From Baylisascaris procyonis (lineage: Eukaryota; Nematoda; Chromadorea; Rhabditida; Ascarididae): DNA of 64,000 bases. Both the position numbers and the translations under genes were made by a program. The stretch is taken from positions 1 to 64,000 of the forward strand of contig JAZARR010000256.1 of assembly GCA_037389465.1 (NCBI GenBank), read 5' to 3'. A model generated the notes under the pieces. It was given only the letters and a program-made list of their open reading frames with translations, did no database searches and had not been told where the DNA came from. Below, one piece after another: positions 37,474 to 50,100 of this stretch (the first letter of the stretch is position 1; every line of letters begins with the position of its first letter).

Positions 37474-40400
37474 CTAACCGATGAAGCAAGGAAGAAGCAT
37501 ACATCAGCAATAACCAACTGTGGCGTAATAGAACACTGGTCCGTACATCGCAAACCAGGCGCAAAAGCACTGCACCATTCAGCTACCCACAAAGTTAACA
37601 GAAAAGGTCGATTTAGAAGAGCTACGATTTCTTAACAGCGCATGTCAAGATCTCCAGTAATGCTTATGTATTATTTTAAAAGCATTAAGTGTTGAATTTT
37701 TAAAAATAGTTCTGCAGAAACCGTTATTCAGCATAAATTTTTAATGCAAACATTCTTCTGCACAACAAGCATATTTGCAGCTGATTATATTGAAAGTATC
37801 ATGCAGTGATATTGCATTGCATTCTATCATTCAGCTTGGAAGCAATATTTAAGGTACTATTAAATACTTGTGAATTCGAACAATGCCACTTAGCAAGAGG
37901 ATTGTTTGAGTGGAAATTTGATTTCAAAGGGTTTTGCTAACGACGAGTTTCTTGAATTTGCAGCAGCAATCAACGTTGCTTTTCAATGGAATCGACTATG
38001 AATCGACTATCGAGCAAAGTTTTTCTTCATAAACTGCAACATAAACGTTGCAAGAATGGGAGTATTAAAAGATTAGTGCACTAAAAATTCGAGTAATGAA
38101 CAGCTTTGAGATTTTTCTTAATAGACCTCTGTGAAAATTTTCAGAGTACTTATAGTTGAGAACTCACAAAGTTGTATTAAAAAAGTTTTTGCTTAGTCGC
38201 CTATTCCTCATACTTGTCCTTCAGCGCCCCTGGATTCTCCAGCAGACCATTTCTTGACTATTTCGAACATCATAAGTTATAAACATACATAGGGTTTAAA
38301 AAAGCTGAAAAGTTTTCGATTGTTTCTCTCTTGACATTCCTCTTTTTATTTTGAATATCAGAAATAAAAACCTGTCGATTAATCATCAAAAGCAAGAAGG
38401 ATGAGCAGTCAGTGAATTTTGCAAATTTGCAAGGAATTAAGTGTTATGCAAGTAACCTTGGTCCATAGAGCCAAAGTGCATCAAAATTAGAGATTGAAAT
38501 TTTGGAGGATACTGGTATTTAAGAGATACTATCCTCCCGATGGCGAATGAAAAGTTTATATATCCTGTGGTTTTGTCCCATTATAATTGCCTCGTGCATC
38601 ACAATCCCTTTGAATTCCTCACTCCTCACTCCTTCCCTCCGTTCATTTATTTCAGCCCATTTAATATCGTTGCAACAGCTGAAGAAGAAAGTGCGAATTA
38701 TATTCGGAGCGATACAGAAATTTTCACTTATCATTTTGCAGTTTTTAAGATCGTTTAATTTTTGAAATTAAAACGGCTATCGTGGTGAGTTCTTCAACAA
38801 AAACGAATCCATACGGAACGTTTCAATTTGTAATCTCAAAACAATTTTTCCACTTTTGTCCGGTAAATCAAATTATTGCGCAATTCATTGCTACAAATTT
38901 CAAGTAAATTTAACAAAATAAGTGATGGCTGGACCCTTAAATTTATATTTAAAGGGAGTTTCGCATACTAATAACAGTGGCAGCTGACCAGGATTCCCAA
39001 AACATCTAGTGCATGGTAATAGTTGTAATAATATACCTAGCAATGAATATGCCACATCATTATAATCACATATGACGAAGCAATGACTATCTAATAATTA
39101 AAATCGATCGCAAACGCTGCCGAATTAATTAGTCAGAATTTTCGAAAGTCCCTTTGATATGGGTTTCTGAGCATATTTCTGATCACTTCAAGCAAAACTA
39201 TGGTTCGTTCCGGGCAATATTTCCATATCAGTTGTTTGAATCATCGACTTTTTTTTTAAAATAACGCAGACAGTTCCTTTTGAGAGTATACTTGCAGATT
39301 CTCTAATGATAACTTAACTCTGAAGGGTATAAAGACGTTCTATATCAAATGGAACTACCCTTAAGCGATTATGCATGCACAAATGTTTTTGATTGCTCCA
39401 CCTCGATATTTGGCGGCCTGTCTGTGACTCTTTCCCATTCATTTAGTCACATGCTCCGCTAAAATTCTGCTTGTTAATTATCTATAGTTGTGGTTCTAAG
39501 TGCCAACTTCATTACGACCCTGATAATCTCCTTGTTCGTCGATAAATTTTGAATTTTTTTTTCGAATTTTCATAGAATTCCTGGCTTTCTCAAATCTCAG
39601 GGTAGCGCACACATTGCTCATTCAATATCATTTCACTACTTCGAATCGGTCTGTTCTTTACTTGCTTCATCGTTAGCGGTACTGTTGATCGACTCTTCGA
39701 TGATGCTTTAGAGTAATCCATAGGCAGCTGATCCACAACTGCAATCTACTGTTCCGCAGTCCCGACCAACTCAGAACGAAACAGCACTTATAAATATTTG
39801 TTGTGCGCTGATAACATTGTTGGATCCGCAAACTCGTTTAGGGTATGCAGCCTCCTCTTTGCACAGTTTCGATCTTCATTCGCATATAATCATATCGCAC
39901 CTATCAGCCATTACTTTCCTGAAAGTTAGCTAATCTATTTGACTTAATTGCATGTTCTTCTATATAATTGAACAAATCTTTTAGGACTACAATTTTTTAG
40001 AACTACAAATGCATGACTCAAAAGAGCACAACAGGAAAAGCATCATGTTTAAAGCATTTGATTAAGAGCAAGGTCTCAACGATCATTCTCATCCGCACTT
40101 TAGAATAACAATTTCCATAAAGATTACATTTGTAGTATACACGAAATGAAAGATGCAACAAGATATTTGAATGTGTGCTGTAAAATCATATAAATCTTAA
40201 AAACAGAATAAAGCGGCTAAGGGTGTGCTTATGGAAGAATAGGTTCACAACAAATTGTCCCACTGATATAAAAATCATTTTTCCGATCTCGACCAGTTTT
40301 ATTTGTTTGTCAGTAAAAACCACGATTTTGCCGTTGCAGGTTTGCATATGTTTTTATGTGTGCTGCGAACATAGTGTTGATTGTTTGATCATATTTTCTT

Positions 40401-40882
40401 TACGAATTTGGACAAACAAAGTAGAATTTTTTTTGAGGGAATATAAGTTTTCAGAAAGATAATAAAAAGTATTAAATATCATTACAGCTAACCAGATATA
40501 ACTCTATGGAATATAATGCTGACGCTCAGTTGCCGAATAAGGCTGCATCAAAATCTGTTTTATCATTCGCTACGGACGAGAGGTAAAAAAACCAGTTGAT
40601 TTAAGAACGAAGTAGTCTCTAATAGATGGACAACTGAGAGCACGTGCCAACGTAACGCAAACAAAGGTACGTATGATAACAGCAGGGATGTGAAAGAGTA
40701 GTCGTTAGGCTAAGCTAGACTGTGATGTTGATTGTGTCTAAGGAACTCGCTTCCTTCGGAGAGATGAGGAAGTGATATATTTTACTCCACGATCACTTTC
40801 ATCTCCAACTGCACACCTAATTGATTTATGAATATTTTTGACGATTAGCAATCACTTATTTCTATGACATCTTTAATTTTAG
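37474..40882. other. A+T-rich stretch without a recognised gene
   Basis: No supported exon. Frames at 38519-38765 are open on both strands and cannot be resolved. The region should contain the 5' end of the plus-strand antiporter gene and upstream exons of the minus-strand gene at 37.2 kb; neither was identifiable. Confidence 0.4.
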
Positions 40883-41115
40883 CTTATTGCAATATAACAA
40901 ACGTTCACGCCCATTCAATCACCTTGAACCAATCCGATCGCCTGAACATTCGACGGTTATGAGGATACTCACACGGATGCTCGACGAGGCAAGTTTCATG
41001 CAAAAACCGACCGGTCCCATAAATGAAACCAATCCGATATCGCCAGCTGCAACATGCATCAGCATTCGACACAAAAATATAGAGGAAAGTTGCTTTAGTT
41101 ATGATGGCATTATGA
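40883..41115 (+). CDS. Antiporter candidate N-terminal exon
   Basis: The acceptor TTTAATTTTAG and donor GTATGT bracket 77 codons of hydrophilic sequence (for example RPFNHLEPIRSPEHSTVMRI and SFMQKPTGPINETNP), richer in G+C than the flanks. This suits the cytosolic N-terminus of NHA proteins, which is poorly conserved. The exon ends in phase 1, and the next two candidate exons continue in phase. It could instead belong to another gene. Confidence 0.5.
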
Positions 41116-44100
41116 GTATGTTTCGTACGTTCTCTCAGTTATTTAACGAATTTTTATTCCTTTTGCGGGCGTTCTACATTAAATCCATTGTTTGTATCCT
41201 CTCTTAGATATTGCTTTTTCTTCTCTTTTTTCTTGCGTAATACTTTTTATTTGTTCAACAATCTAATTTTGTGCTTTAGAAGTGCGAATTAATTTCCATC
41301 GATACAATCAGCTTGATTTTTTTCAGTGTCGACCTTTGGTGGCTTATTTGTTATTTTCAATTGCCTTATATTTAACCGCACTTGCTATTTTCCGACGTCG
41401 TTTAATATCGTTGCCATTCAAAGGGCCAACCTCAACGGTTAACTGGACATCCTCCGATAATTTTTCAAATACACAGGTTTTATATTTACCATCATTAATC
41501 ATTAAAGCTTTAAAATATTGCAGGTCATGTCTCATGGTGAAGTCGTTCTTAGTCTGGTACAAGTCACGAGTGGAATCCGTGCGTTTTGATGAATGAATGT
41601 TCTATCCAACTGGAAGGACACGAACCCACCCCCCCCCCCCTCCTCTACCTTTCTGCTTTTCTTTTAGGACGTTCACCTACCAAATCTCTAATTGAAAATA
41701 TCGTCTAATCGCTATCTTTTTATTATGCGACATTTATTTAGAAGTTTTGGAATTTGAAGCGATTTTATAATCGGAATGACCAAATTCAATATATCGCAAA
41801 ACACTCTCAGCTTATTCGCACTTTCTGATCCACCATCCGAATGTTATTCTTTGAACAGAGAGACTAAAGAGAAGTTCGTAAAAATGATTCAACCATTTTC
41901 ACTATTTAAATTTTTATGAGTACTGTTATGGAGTTCTTGATAAACTGACGAATGAACATTTTTCTTTTCTTATATATCGTACTGATCGGCACTGATGAAA
42001 CAATGTCCCATTAATGTGGTTCAGTACCTTTCCCACCCCATCTTCCAGGGCAGCAGTAAAGAGGAAAGGAAACGGAAGTCCAGATCCTTTCCATACAATC
42101 TGTCGAACAGTTTAGAACTATTCTGTTAGATCTTTCGAAACATGGAATTGAAGTATTTCTTAAACAGTCTTCTAGCATACTTAAATTTCCGTTAAAAGAA
42201 GTTCGACGTGCTCATTTTTATAAAGCGAATTTCTATTGCGTATATTGCGTACATTTAGATGTATATAGCGTCAGCATTTTCTTTGATTATAATGCTAACA
42301 TCTTCCACAATGGTCGGTTATCTCATCTCGTTAATACAATTACCTACATTATTTGGTAAGGGATAAGAATGACTTATCGATTTGAACCAACTTAAAACTT
42401 CACTTAAATCATATTTTGAAGCGAAATTGAATTATTAAGCCAAATTGCCTGAAGCTACAAAGCGAACATTTTTAAGAGTAAGGCGTTCACTGAGCAAAGG
42501 TGATTGTTTCTTTCCTCAAAACGATTAATAAGAGATGTAATTGAGGTTGAAAGCAAGTAAGTGGTGATGGAATTCGGCTTTCATGTTAATATATTCTATA
42601 GAGAAAAATCTGCTTTTTGAAGTTTAGCCGAAAGTGAGTTATCAAATGAAATGGAGCGGTTCTATATCGATCTCTGCATGCTACTATTTGCAGGTATGCT
42701 GGCGACCGGTATCCTTCTTCGCAATACCGGCATCGTAGAGTTGTTTTTATTGAAGGAATGGGGCATGGTTTTAAGAAAAACCGCTTTTGTAGTTATACTC
42801 TTGCGTGGAGGGCTTGGTCTGGATTCGAGTGCCCTAATGCGTCTCAAGGCATGTCCAGTTTGTTTCATTCATTTCCGTAGGAAAAAGTTCGTACACATTG
42901 TCTGCTCATCCAAATCCAATGGAATTTGGTTCCACTTTCTGATTAACATGGTAACTGATGAGGTAATGAAGTATTGATTGTAGTCGGTTTGCTCGATCAA
43001 GAAATAAATAACTGACACTAATTCCTTTAAATTTATTGAATGTTTCAGCCTCGGAATGATCGTATAGAATTTTGCATTTGAGTATTCATGAGATCCATGA
43101 CCGTTTTACTAGGGGAATCTTTTAGTTGAAAAGAACTGGAGGGATCCGTTTAGTAATTGCAATGATGGAAGCATCGTTTCATCTGCACATGACATCGTTG
43201 TGACAAATAACTTCAACAGTAGCTCAGAAGTAAGGGATGTGTTTCTGTCTTGCCACTTAAGTTTCAATTATTCCGATTACCATAATTGCAGGGTGCATGT
43301 TTCCGTCTATCATTTATACCATGCAGCGTGGAGGCTATAACCATTGCTATTGCATCGTTTGCAATTTTTCGACTTTCCTGGCTACTTGCCTTTGCACTTG
43401 GGTAAGTCAGAACAGTTTTCAACATTTCTCAGCACATATCAGTGTTAAAGGAGGAAAGAATACGCTGGATAGATTAAAAGGGGAGGGACACAACAATTCG
43501 AATGAGCCACATATTAAATTGCGAATAAGGTTAGCCACCTTTTACACCTGAATCAATTTTTGAACTAATGAAGCTAAAACCACCCCATAATCATTTCCAA
43601 ACAGCTCGAACAAAAATAAGACTATGTATTCCATACATTGTTAGCCTTGAATATACAATTTGCTTGTTTCGCATTTGTTGTTACTGCCTTACTTTCAGCT
43701 CGGAATCCAGAAGAATTGTCGCAAGTAGTAAAATGCAAATGAAATATATCGTTATGAATCTTTTGGAGGTGATCTACATTTTGAGATGATTTAACTACGA
43801 GACCATACAGCAAAAACTTCATGAGCATGGATAGTTCGAGAAATAAATGTTTAACATCCAGAAATTCTGGTAGAGGGGTTGCACAGCTCTACCGTAAGCA
43901 GAAAAAAAGAAGCCTTTTGAGAAGTTGTTGCATGATTATTTTCTTTTAATCAAAGCACTCATAAGCAGGGGCGTCATCGTACCAAAAAATATGACACTTT
44001 TCCTGCTAAATTTGTACTTATACCGAGTACAGCATAGTGATGTAGCAAATCTGCGGCCTTGAATGCAATATGAATCCACTACCGCCTATTTTCTGAAGTT

Positions 44101-47100
44101 TCATATAACTGCAATATTGTAGCAGTTTTGGGAGGAAATATGAGTCATTGCATCATCCTCTAGCTGTATTTGCACCTGAAATATAAGTTAGTTTTCTTGA
44201 TTTCGAAATTAGCGACATTGTTGCGCTTTTCCGGCGTCAAATTTGAGCGTTGAGCCGCCAAGCCCGTCTAGCTTAGAGGCTCGACAGAGATGACAAATTT
44301 GTTTGAAAACGCGAAGCTGAGTTTCGTGTATTAAATTTTTGGTAGTATCAATAAATGGACCGAGTCATTTTGTGTCGATCTCTTTGTTTTTTAGTTTCTC
44401 CGCTTCTGTCTAAAGCGTTCGTTTTCTCTCTTTTCAGTTATATTTTAATCTTCTTTATATGAATGAGTTTGATGAAAAGAATTTCAAATATGCAAAATTT
44501 TTTGCAAATTTTTAAAGTAATCTGCCTTTTTTCCGCTCAAATCCTTGGCATTCTGTGACACTAGTTTCCAAACATTATAACCCAGTTTATTCTGCTTTGA
44601 ACAGCGTCTTTTGAATTGAAAACTTCTAGAAAATCAGATCCTTTAAAACTGCATTTTTTAAATAAACGAAAATAGCTTTCGTTGACAAAATATGGCAAAT
44701 GGTATTTGCGTATATTTTTTTTATTTTTCGAGGAGTATGCTTCCCTGTTCTCAGGATTGTAGAACGGCCGACATTCCATATCTTCGTAGTGAATCACTCT
44801 CAACCTGCCCAGTAGTTGGGGTCGAAATCGAAGCTTTGTGGACAAGATCTGACAACCATGAACTGACGTGTCTCACTAGGGCAAAAATGAAGTAAAGGAA
44901 TGAGCTATAATATTTATAAATCCCTTTTAATATAATCCTGCAGGTGGTTATTCTTCCAATGAGGTGTTTTTCTGTTGAAATTTAAGTGTCTTTAGATGGT
45001 TATTCGACTATTATAGCTTTGTGTTAGCTGCCGTGTCTCCCGCAGTGCGTATTTGAGAATGCTACATGAAGTCGATATTCAGAGCTGAGAGAAGCATTCT
45101 GCTGTCACAACGCAAAATAATAGAAAGTGCACCTTACAATAGTGTTTAAAGACTCGTGAAGAATATTGCTAAGGGAGCTCGGACAAAGCAGAAAAGAAGA
45201 GCTGCAAAAGCTTCCCCTAAAGGTGCTGGCGCTGTCAAATGTCTCTGAGATTGAGCTATGCTAAATATGCGATTCCGAGAAGGCATTTTACCGCCTTCTG
45301 GAAGGGCCATTGCAAAATATCAAAAAGACGATTGTGCTAGTAATGAAAGCGCTGATTACTCCATTCGGGAACGAGAACTTCTTCATGAGTTGCTTAGAGA
45401 AGCCTTCGGAAATAGATGAGAAAGGAATGAGCTGTAATATTTATAAATCCCTTTTAATATAATCCTGCAGGTGGTTATTCTTCCAATGAGGTGTTTTTCT
45501 CTTGAAATTTAAGTGTCTTTAGATGGTTATTCGACTATTATAGCTTTGTGTTAGCTGCCGTGTCTCCCGCAGTGGTCGTACCTGCGATGCTGCGCATAGC
45601 CAAGCGAGGTTATGGTGTTGTGTCTGGAGTGCCCACGGTGGTTATCGCCGCTGCGGCCATCGATGATGTATATGCAATAACTGGATTTGGAGCTTTCATA
45701 TCAGCTGCTTTCTCTCAAGGTTGTTGTTATTGGCGAATAAATTAACTTACAAAAATCTGCAGTGCACAAACAATTAAAAAATCGAAATTATTGAACGATG
45801 TGAGCATGAAATAAGACAAACTAAAAAGTCATTGAAAGAAGTAACCAAACACGATTTTCATTGCTCTCATTTTCGAGCATCTATTAATCGGTTTTCTGCA
45901 ATACTGATGGTGGCAGAGAATCTGCGCATATCTTGGGAGCAAACGAAATAACTTAACGTCTCCCTGCTCGTTCAGATGGGATATGAGCAAGGGGATGGAT
46001 TATTGGCCATTATTGTTATATTTCTTAGAAGGAATTTGTTGCAACCTTTCTTCTTCTGTTGTAGTTATATTGAATTGACTTCCATTGCTCTTTAATACCG
46101 ATAACTACGAGTAACTGGGTTAATGTGCGAATCCCATGATGTCAAATCGTGTTATAGGAGGCATTATTTGGACCATTTTGCGAGCACCTATTGAAGTAGC
46201 AATTGGAGTCATTACTGGTGGAACTATTGGTATGTTTCTGGTGATTCAAAGAATGAGTAATTAGTACATGAAACAGAATGGCCAATAGCAAGTATTAAAA
46301 GAAGTTTTGAAACCCAATGGTCAGTAGGAAAAGAGGTAAATAACAGGCTTGCCTGCTGTGTGCTCGAACTGAAGAATACAGTCAGAATTTCAATAAACTG
46401 GCAGTCATCTTATGTAGGTTAGGAGAGAGTCACCTTATGTAGGTTAGATTATATGCCTTCCTTTAGCCGCTGAGGTGTTGCGAGGAGGAAAATAATAAAA
46501 GCACATGAAAAATGACCACGATCCCGCTAAATGAGTTCAATAGAAACAAGAAAACGGAATTTTCACCTATAGAAGTTGTTGCGTTATACAACTAAGCATT
46601 TCGGGGGGTGTTGAGGGAGTGTGAAAAGAAAAGACAAACGAAATACGGAATACCTTGATTGCAAGCTACATTGAGCAGAAAAAAAGCGAAAGTGTTCATC
46701 AACGTGTATTGTTTTGGATAATATATTTTCATAAACTCTTATTTTTATAGGTATTCTGTTATGGTTTATACCAGGAAAACATGGACGAGTACATTTTACA
46801 AGAGTGGTTCTACTTATCCAAATTGGTACCACATCGATGTTTGGCACTGAAGTACTCGGTTTTACTTCAGTTGGACCGATCGCCGTGCTTGTATCAGCGC
46901 TTGTTGCTGGATTTCGATGGAAGAAAGAGGACATTAGCGATGAACAAGTGAGCTATTTCTAGTTGGTCTTATTCTTAAATTTGGAAAATAAGTATAAGCA
47001 TTAGAAATCGTTAAGCACGCCTTTACCTCATTAGTGAAGATGCTTGTAGTATGCTTGTGGTGCCATTTAATGCTCAGTGGTATAGTCAAGGATGATGCTG

Positions 47101-50100
47101 CAGGAAGTGAATTTTAGAGGAATATGCTTCAGAGAGCAATTGAGTGTAAATAAGCTTACATTGAATGACTTTGGCTGTCGCGAATAGCGAGTACATGCAT
47201 GAAGGCTCATGCCGTCATGGCGACTCGCTGGCGCCGCTGAATAGCAAAAGACGGTCAGCCGTCTCAGCGGCGCCAGCTAAGATGGACAGCCGATGCATGT
47301 GCACCGGAAACGAAACAATGCTAAAAGGAATCATGGCCCACAAAAAGAGGCGAGAGACCGAATCGGAAAGGGTCAACGTAATGGAAGGCGGAGTTGAGCA
47401 AAGGGATATAAGCAGCCCAAGCTCAACTCCGCCATTCGCCTGCTAGCCGTCGGCCACTTAGTGGCCTTCAACGCTTCGCCTCCGTCGCCTTCAACAGTAC
47501 CTCTTCTTCAACAGTGCCTCACCTTCAACCAGTGCGTCGCCTTCAACAGTGCCTCGCCTTCAACAGTGCCTCACCTTCAACAGTGCGTCTCTTCAACAGC
47601 GCCTCACCTTCAACAGGGCTTCGCCTTCGGTCATCTTCAACAGTGTTTCGCCCTCGTACGCCTGCCATTGCCTCGCTTCCGTTCTACCCTGCTTCCACTT
47701 CAGCGTGATCTACTGAACGTGAGTATTTCGTAATCCTTTCAAAATACCTAGCCCAGCTCGTTCAGTACATGGGGGCTCAAGCCAGAGCGTAACCGTGAGC
47801 ACCAATGGCATCCACTGCATACCAAGCGTCTCTAAAAGTGAAAGCTAACCTATTAAAGGCTGCTACCAGCAGCATACGTTTTCCCGACTTGCGTCAGCTC
47901 GCCGCAGAACCTGGCTCACAAGCGGCATTCCGGACAGCCATTTTGCAAGTGGAGGCGGCAATTCGAAAACTCGAACGCCATATTTCCGATGTTGAGGCTG
48001 ACCATAGCGCATGGCACGAATATATAAAGCAGCTACGCACCGTCGCGGAAAAAAACCAACGAAGCTTCTATTTATCAGGCTCTCGTGGAAGCACCAGGTC
48101 ATTTTCTGATCGTATTGGGTGAAGCCCGAAACGTGCTTGATGACCTTATTACCGCCAAGCAAAATCTTGAGCTGCACATAACCCGACCAATCTCGCCAAG
48201 TGGTAGCGTCCCTACGGGAAACAGCACGCCTGTGCACCAACCGCAGCAGACTACGCCTATGAACACGATCCAGTTGCCTAGAATGCAAATTCCGAAGTTC
48301 GATGGACAATACCGCAAATGGCCACAATTCTGGGCCACGTTTCTTCACACAGTTGACTCCCAACCGCTCGCAGAAATCCAGAAGCTTTCCTATCTGCTGT
48401 CTTTCCTCGAAGGCAAAGCGCTAGAGGCAGTAGGTGGATTCACGGTAGCCCCGGAAAACTATGAAGCCGTCAAAACAACGCTCCAACAACGATTCGGGAG
48501 ATCAGAAGTGCTATTGAAGTCATTGTACGCGGAGTTACAAGACACAGCACCCCCCGCAAAGGACCTCGAAGAATGCGTTGCGACCGTCGAGCGTATTCTA
48601 CAGCAACTGGAGCAAATGGGAGAAAATGTCGACAATGCGCAAACCGAGCTTTGCATTGAAAAACGGCTCCGCGTTGGGCGCTATTGGAAGTTGAAAAAGC
48701 TAAAGAGGCCGATGCAGCCTGGAGCGTTCAAAAACTGAGGAGCAAACTTCAAGCAATTGTCCGCATTCGGGAGAACATGCGAAGCGTGATCACAGAGAGG
48801 GCGCCATAGGAGAACCGCAAGCCCAAAGACACGACGGAAGGCGAGGACGAAGAAATTCGGGAGGTGCAAAACGCGAAGAATGTTTGAGCCATGCGTCAGC
48901 GTTACCCGCAGTAGCGAAGCGGCAAATCGAAAGCAGGAAAGCACGCGAATCTAACCGAACGGTATGTGCGTTCTGCAATGAAGACATTGGGCCGATGCTT
49001 GCCCACATCATGCCACTTTGAAGGAGCGGTTTGACCGCACCAGGCAATTACGCCTTTGCTTTAAATGCCTCAGAGAAGGACACAATCAAAACGATTGTAC
49101 GCGAAGTGTCTCCTGCTACCATTGCAAGCGCAAGGGACATCCAACGGCATTATGCAAAACGTGGCATCGATCCAGCAGCAGAAAGAAGAGAATCGCCGCG
49201 GAGAGACCCAAGCTCAGATGGTTCGCACAGCGACAGCTATCGCGACACCAGACCAGCAAACACAAGACAGAACGGTGTTACTCCTGTCTACCATTGTCGA
49301 CGTGAAGGCGGATGCGCCACATGCGAAGACGCTCAAGGTGCCTGTGCTATTCGATACAGGGAGCGAACGCTCGTTTATCACGGAAGAAATGGTCCAGAAA
49401 CTAGGCATAAGGACGGAGCACAAGCAACCGTTGGTTGTCGACGGATTCGGTGGAACGCAAACTATGCGCTGCACGTCTGCGCGCAACAAACTCAAGATGA
49501 AGCGCATTGATGGACGATCGTTCATCATGTTCGCAAACTCAGTACCAAAATTGGTAAGCGAAATTGCAGTCGCCAGGCTAACGGGGAAAACACTACAGCA
49601 GATCAGTTCGGCAAGGAGCGTCAGTCTACCGACAGTCATGGTCAGGCCCCAGATCCTCGTGGGAACGGACTATTTCCATGAAATCTTCAGAGAGAGCTCC
49701 TCAACAAAGCTGCCTTCAGGATTCCATTTAATACGCACCTGTCTCGGCGACATGGTCAGCGGAAAAGGACGTAGCAAGCGGTACTGCGGCTTTTCAAAGA
49801 CCCTAACAAAACCTTCGAACCGTTATTGCTGTAATGTTGCCAACGTAAAGGATGAGTGGGAAAAATTCTGGTCGCTGGAACTGGTAGGAGTCCAGGACCC
49901 CCTCTACAAACGAACGACGAGCTCGCCACGAAACAATTCAATGAAAGCATTACCTTCAAGGACGGGCGATACTACTGCAGGTGGCCCTGGAAGCGTAATG
50001 GAAATAAGCTTGGCAGCAACTTCGGCCTTTGTTTGGGTCGCCTAAAGACGTCACTTAAACGGCTCCAAAAGGATCCCGACCTGCTCAAGGCATATGAAAA

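Larger units (their letters stand above)
47176..47769 (+). repeat. 5' LTR
   Basis: TGTCGCGAATAGCGAG to GTTCAGTACA. It contains a 13-bp perfect inverted repeat (47228-47240/47264-47276), a second 12-bp perfect inverted repeat enclosing a TATA-like box, and a run of 17-bp tandem units (CTTCAACAGTGCCTCAC and variants). It has the same length as the 3' LTR, with compensating small indels inside the tandem array. Confidence 0.95.

Noticed and set aside
38519..38765. Overlapping frames on both strands near 38.6 kb
   Set aside because: Three mutually overlapping readings, none with a motif or supported splice sites.
44894..45420. Simple tandem duplication of 527 bp
   Set aside because: Only the first 154 bp of the two units match; the remainder is unrelated, so a plain tandem duplication does not explain it.
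47863..48363. 166-codon minus-strand frame over gag, and other long minus-strand frames across 48-54 kb
   Set aside because: They are antisense shadows of the G+C-rich retroelement coding region, whose plus-strand readings contain recognisable Gag, protease, RT and integrase motifs.
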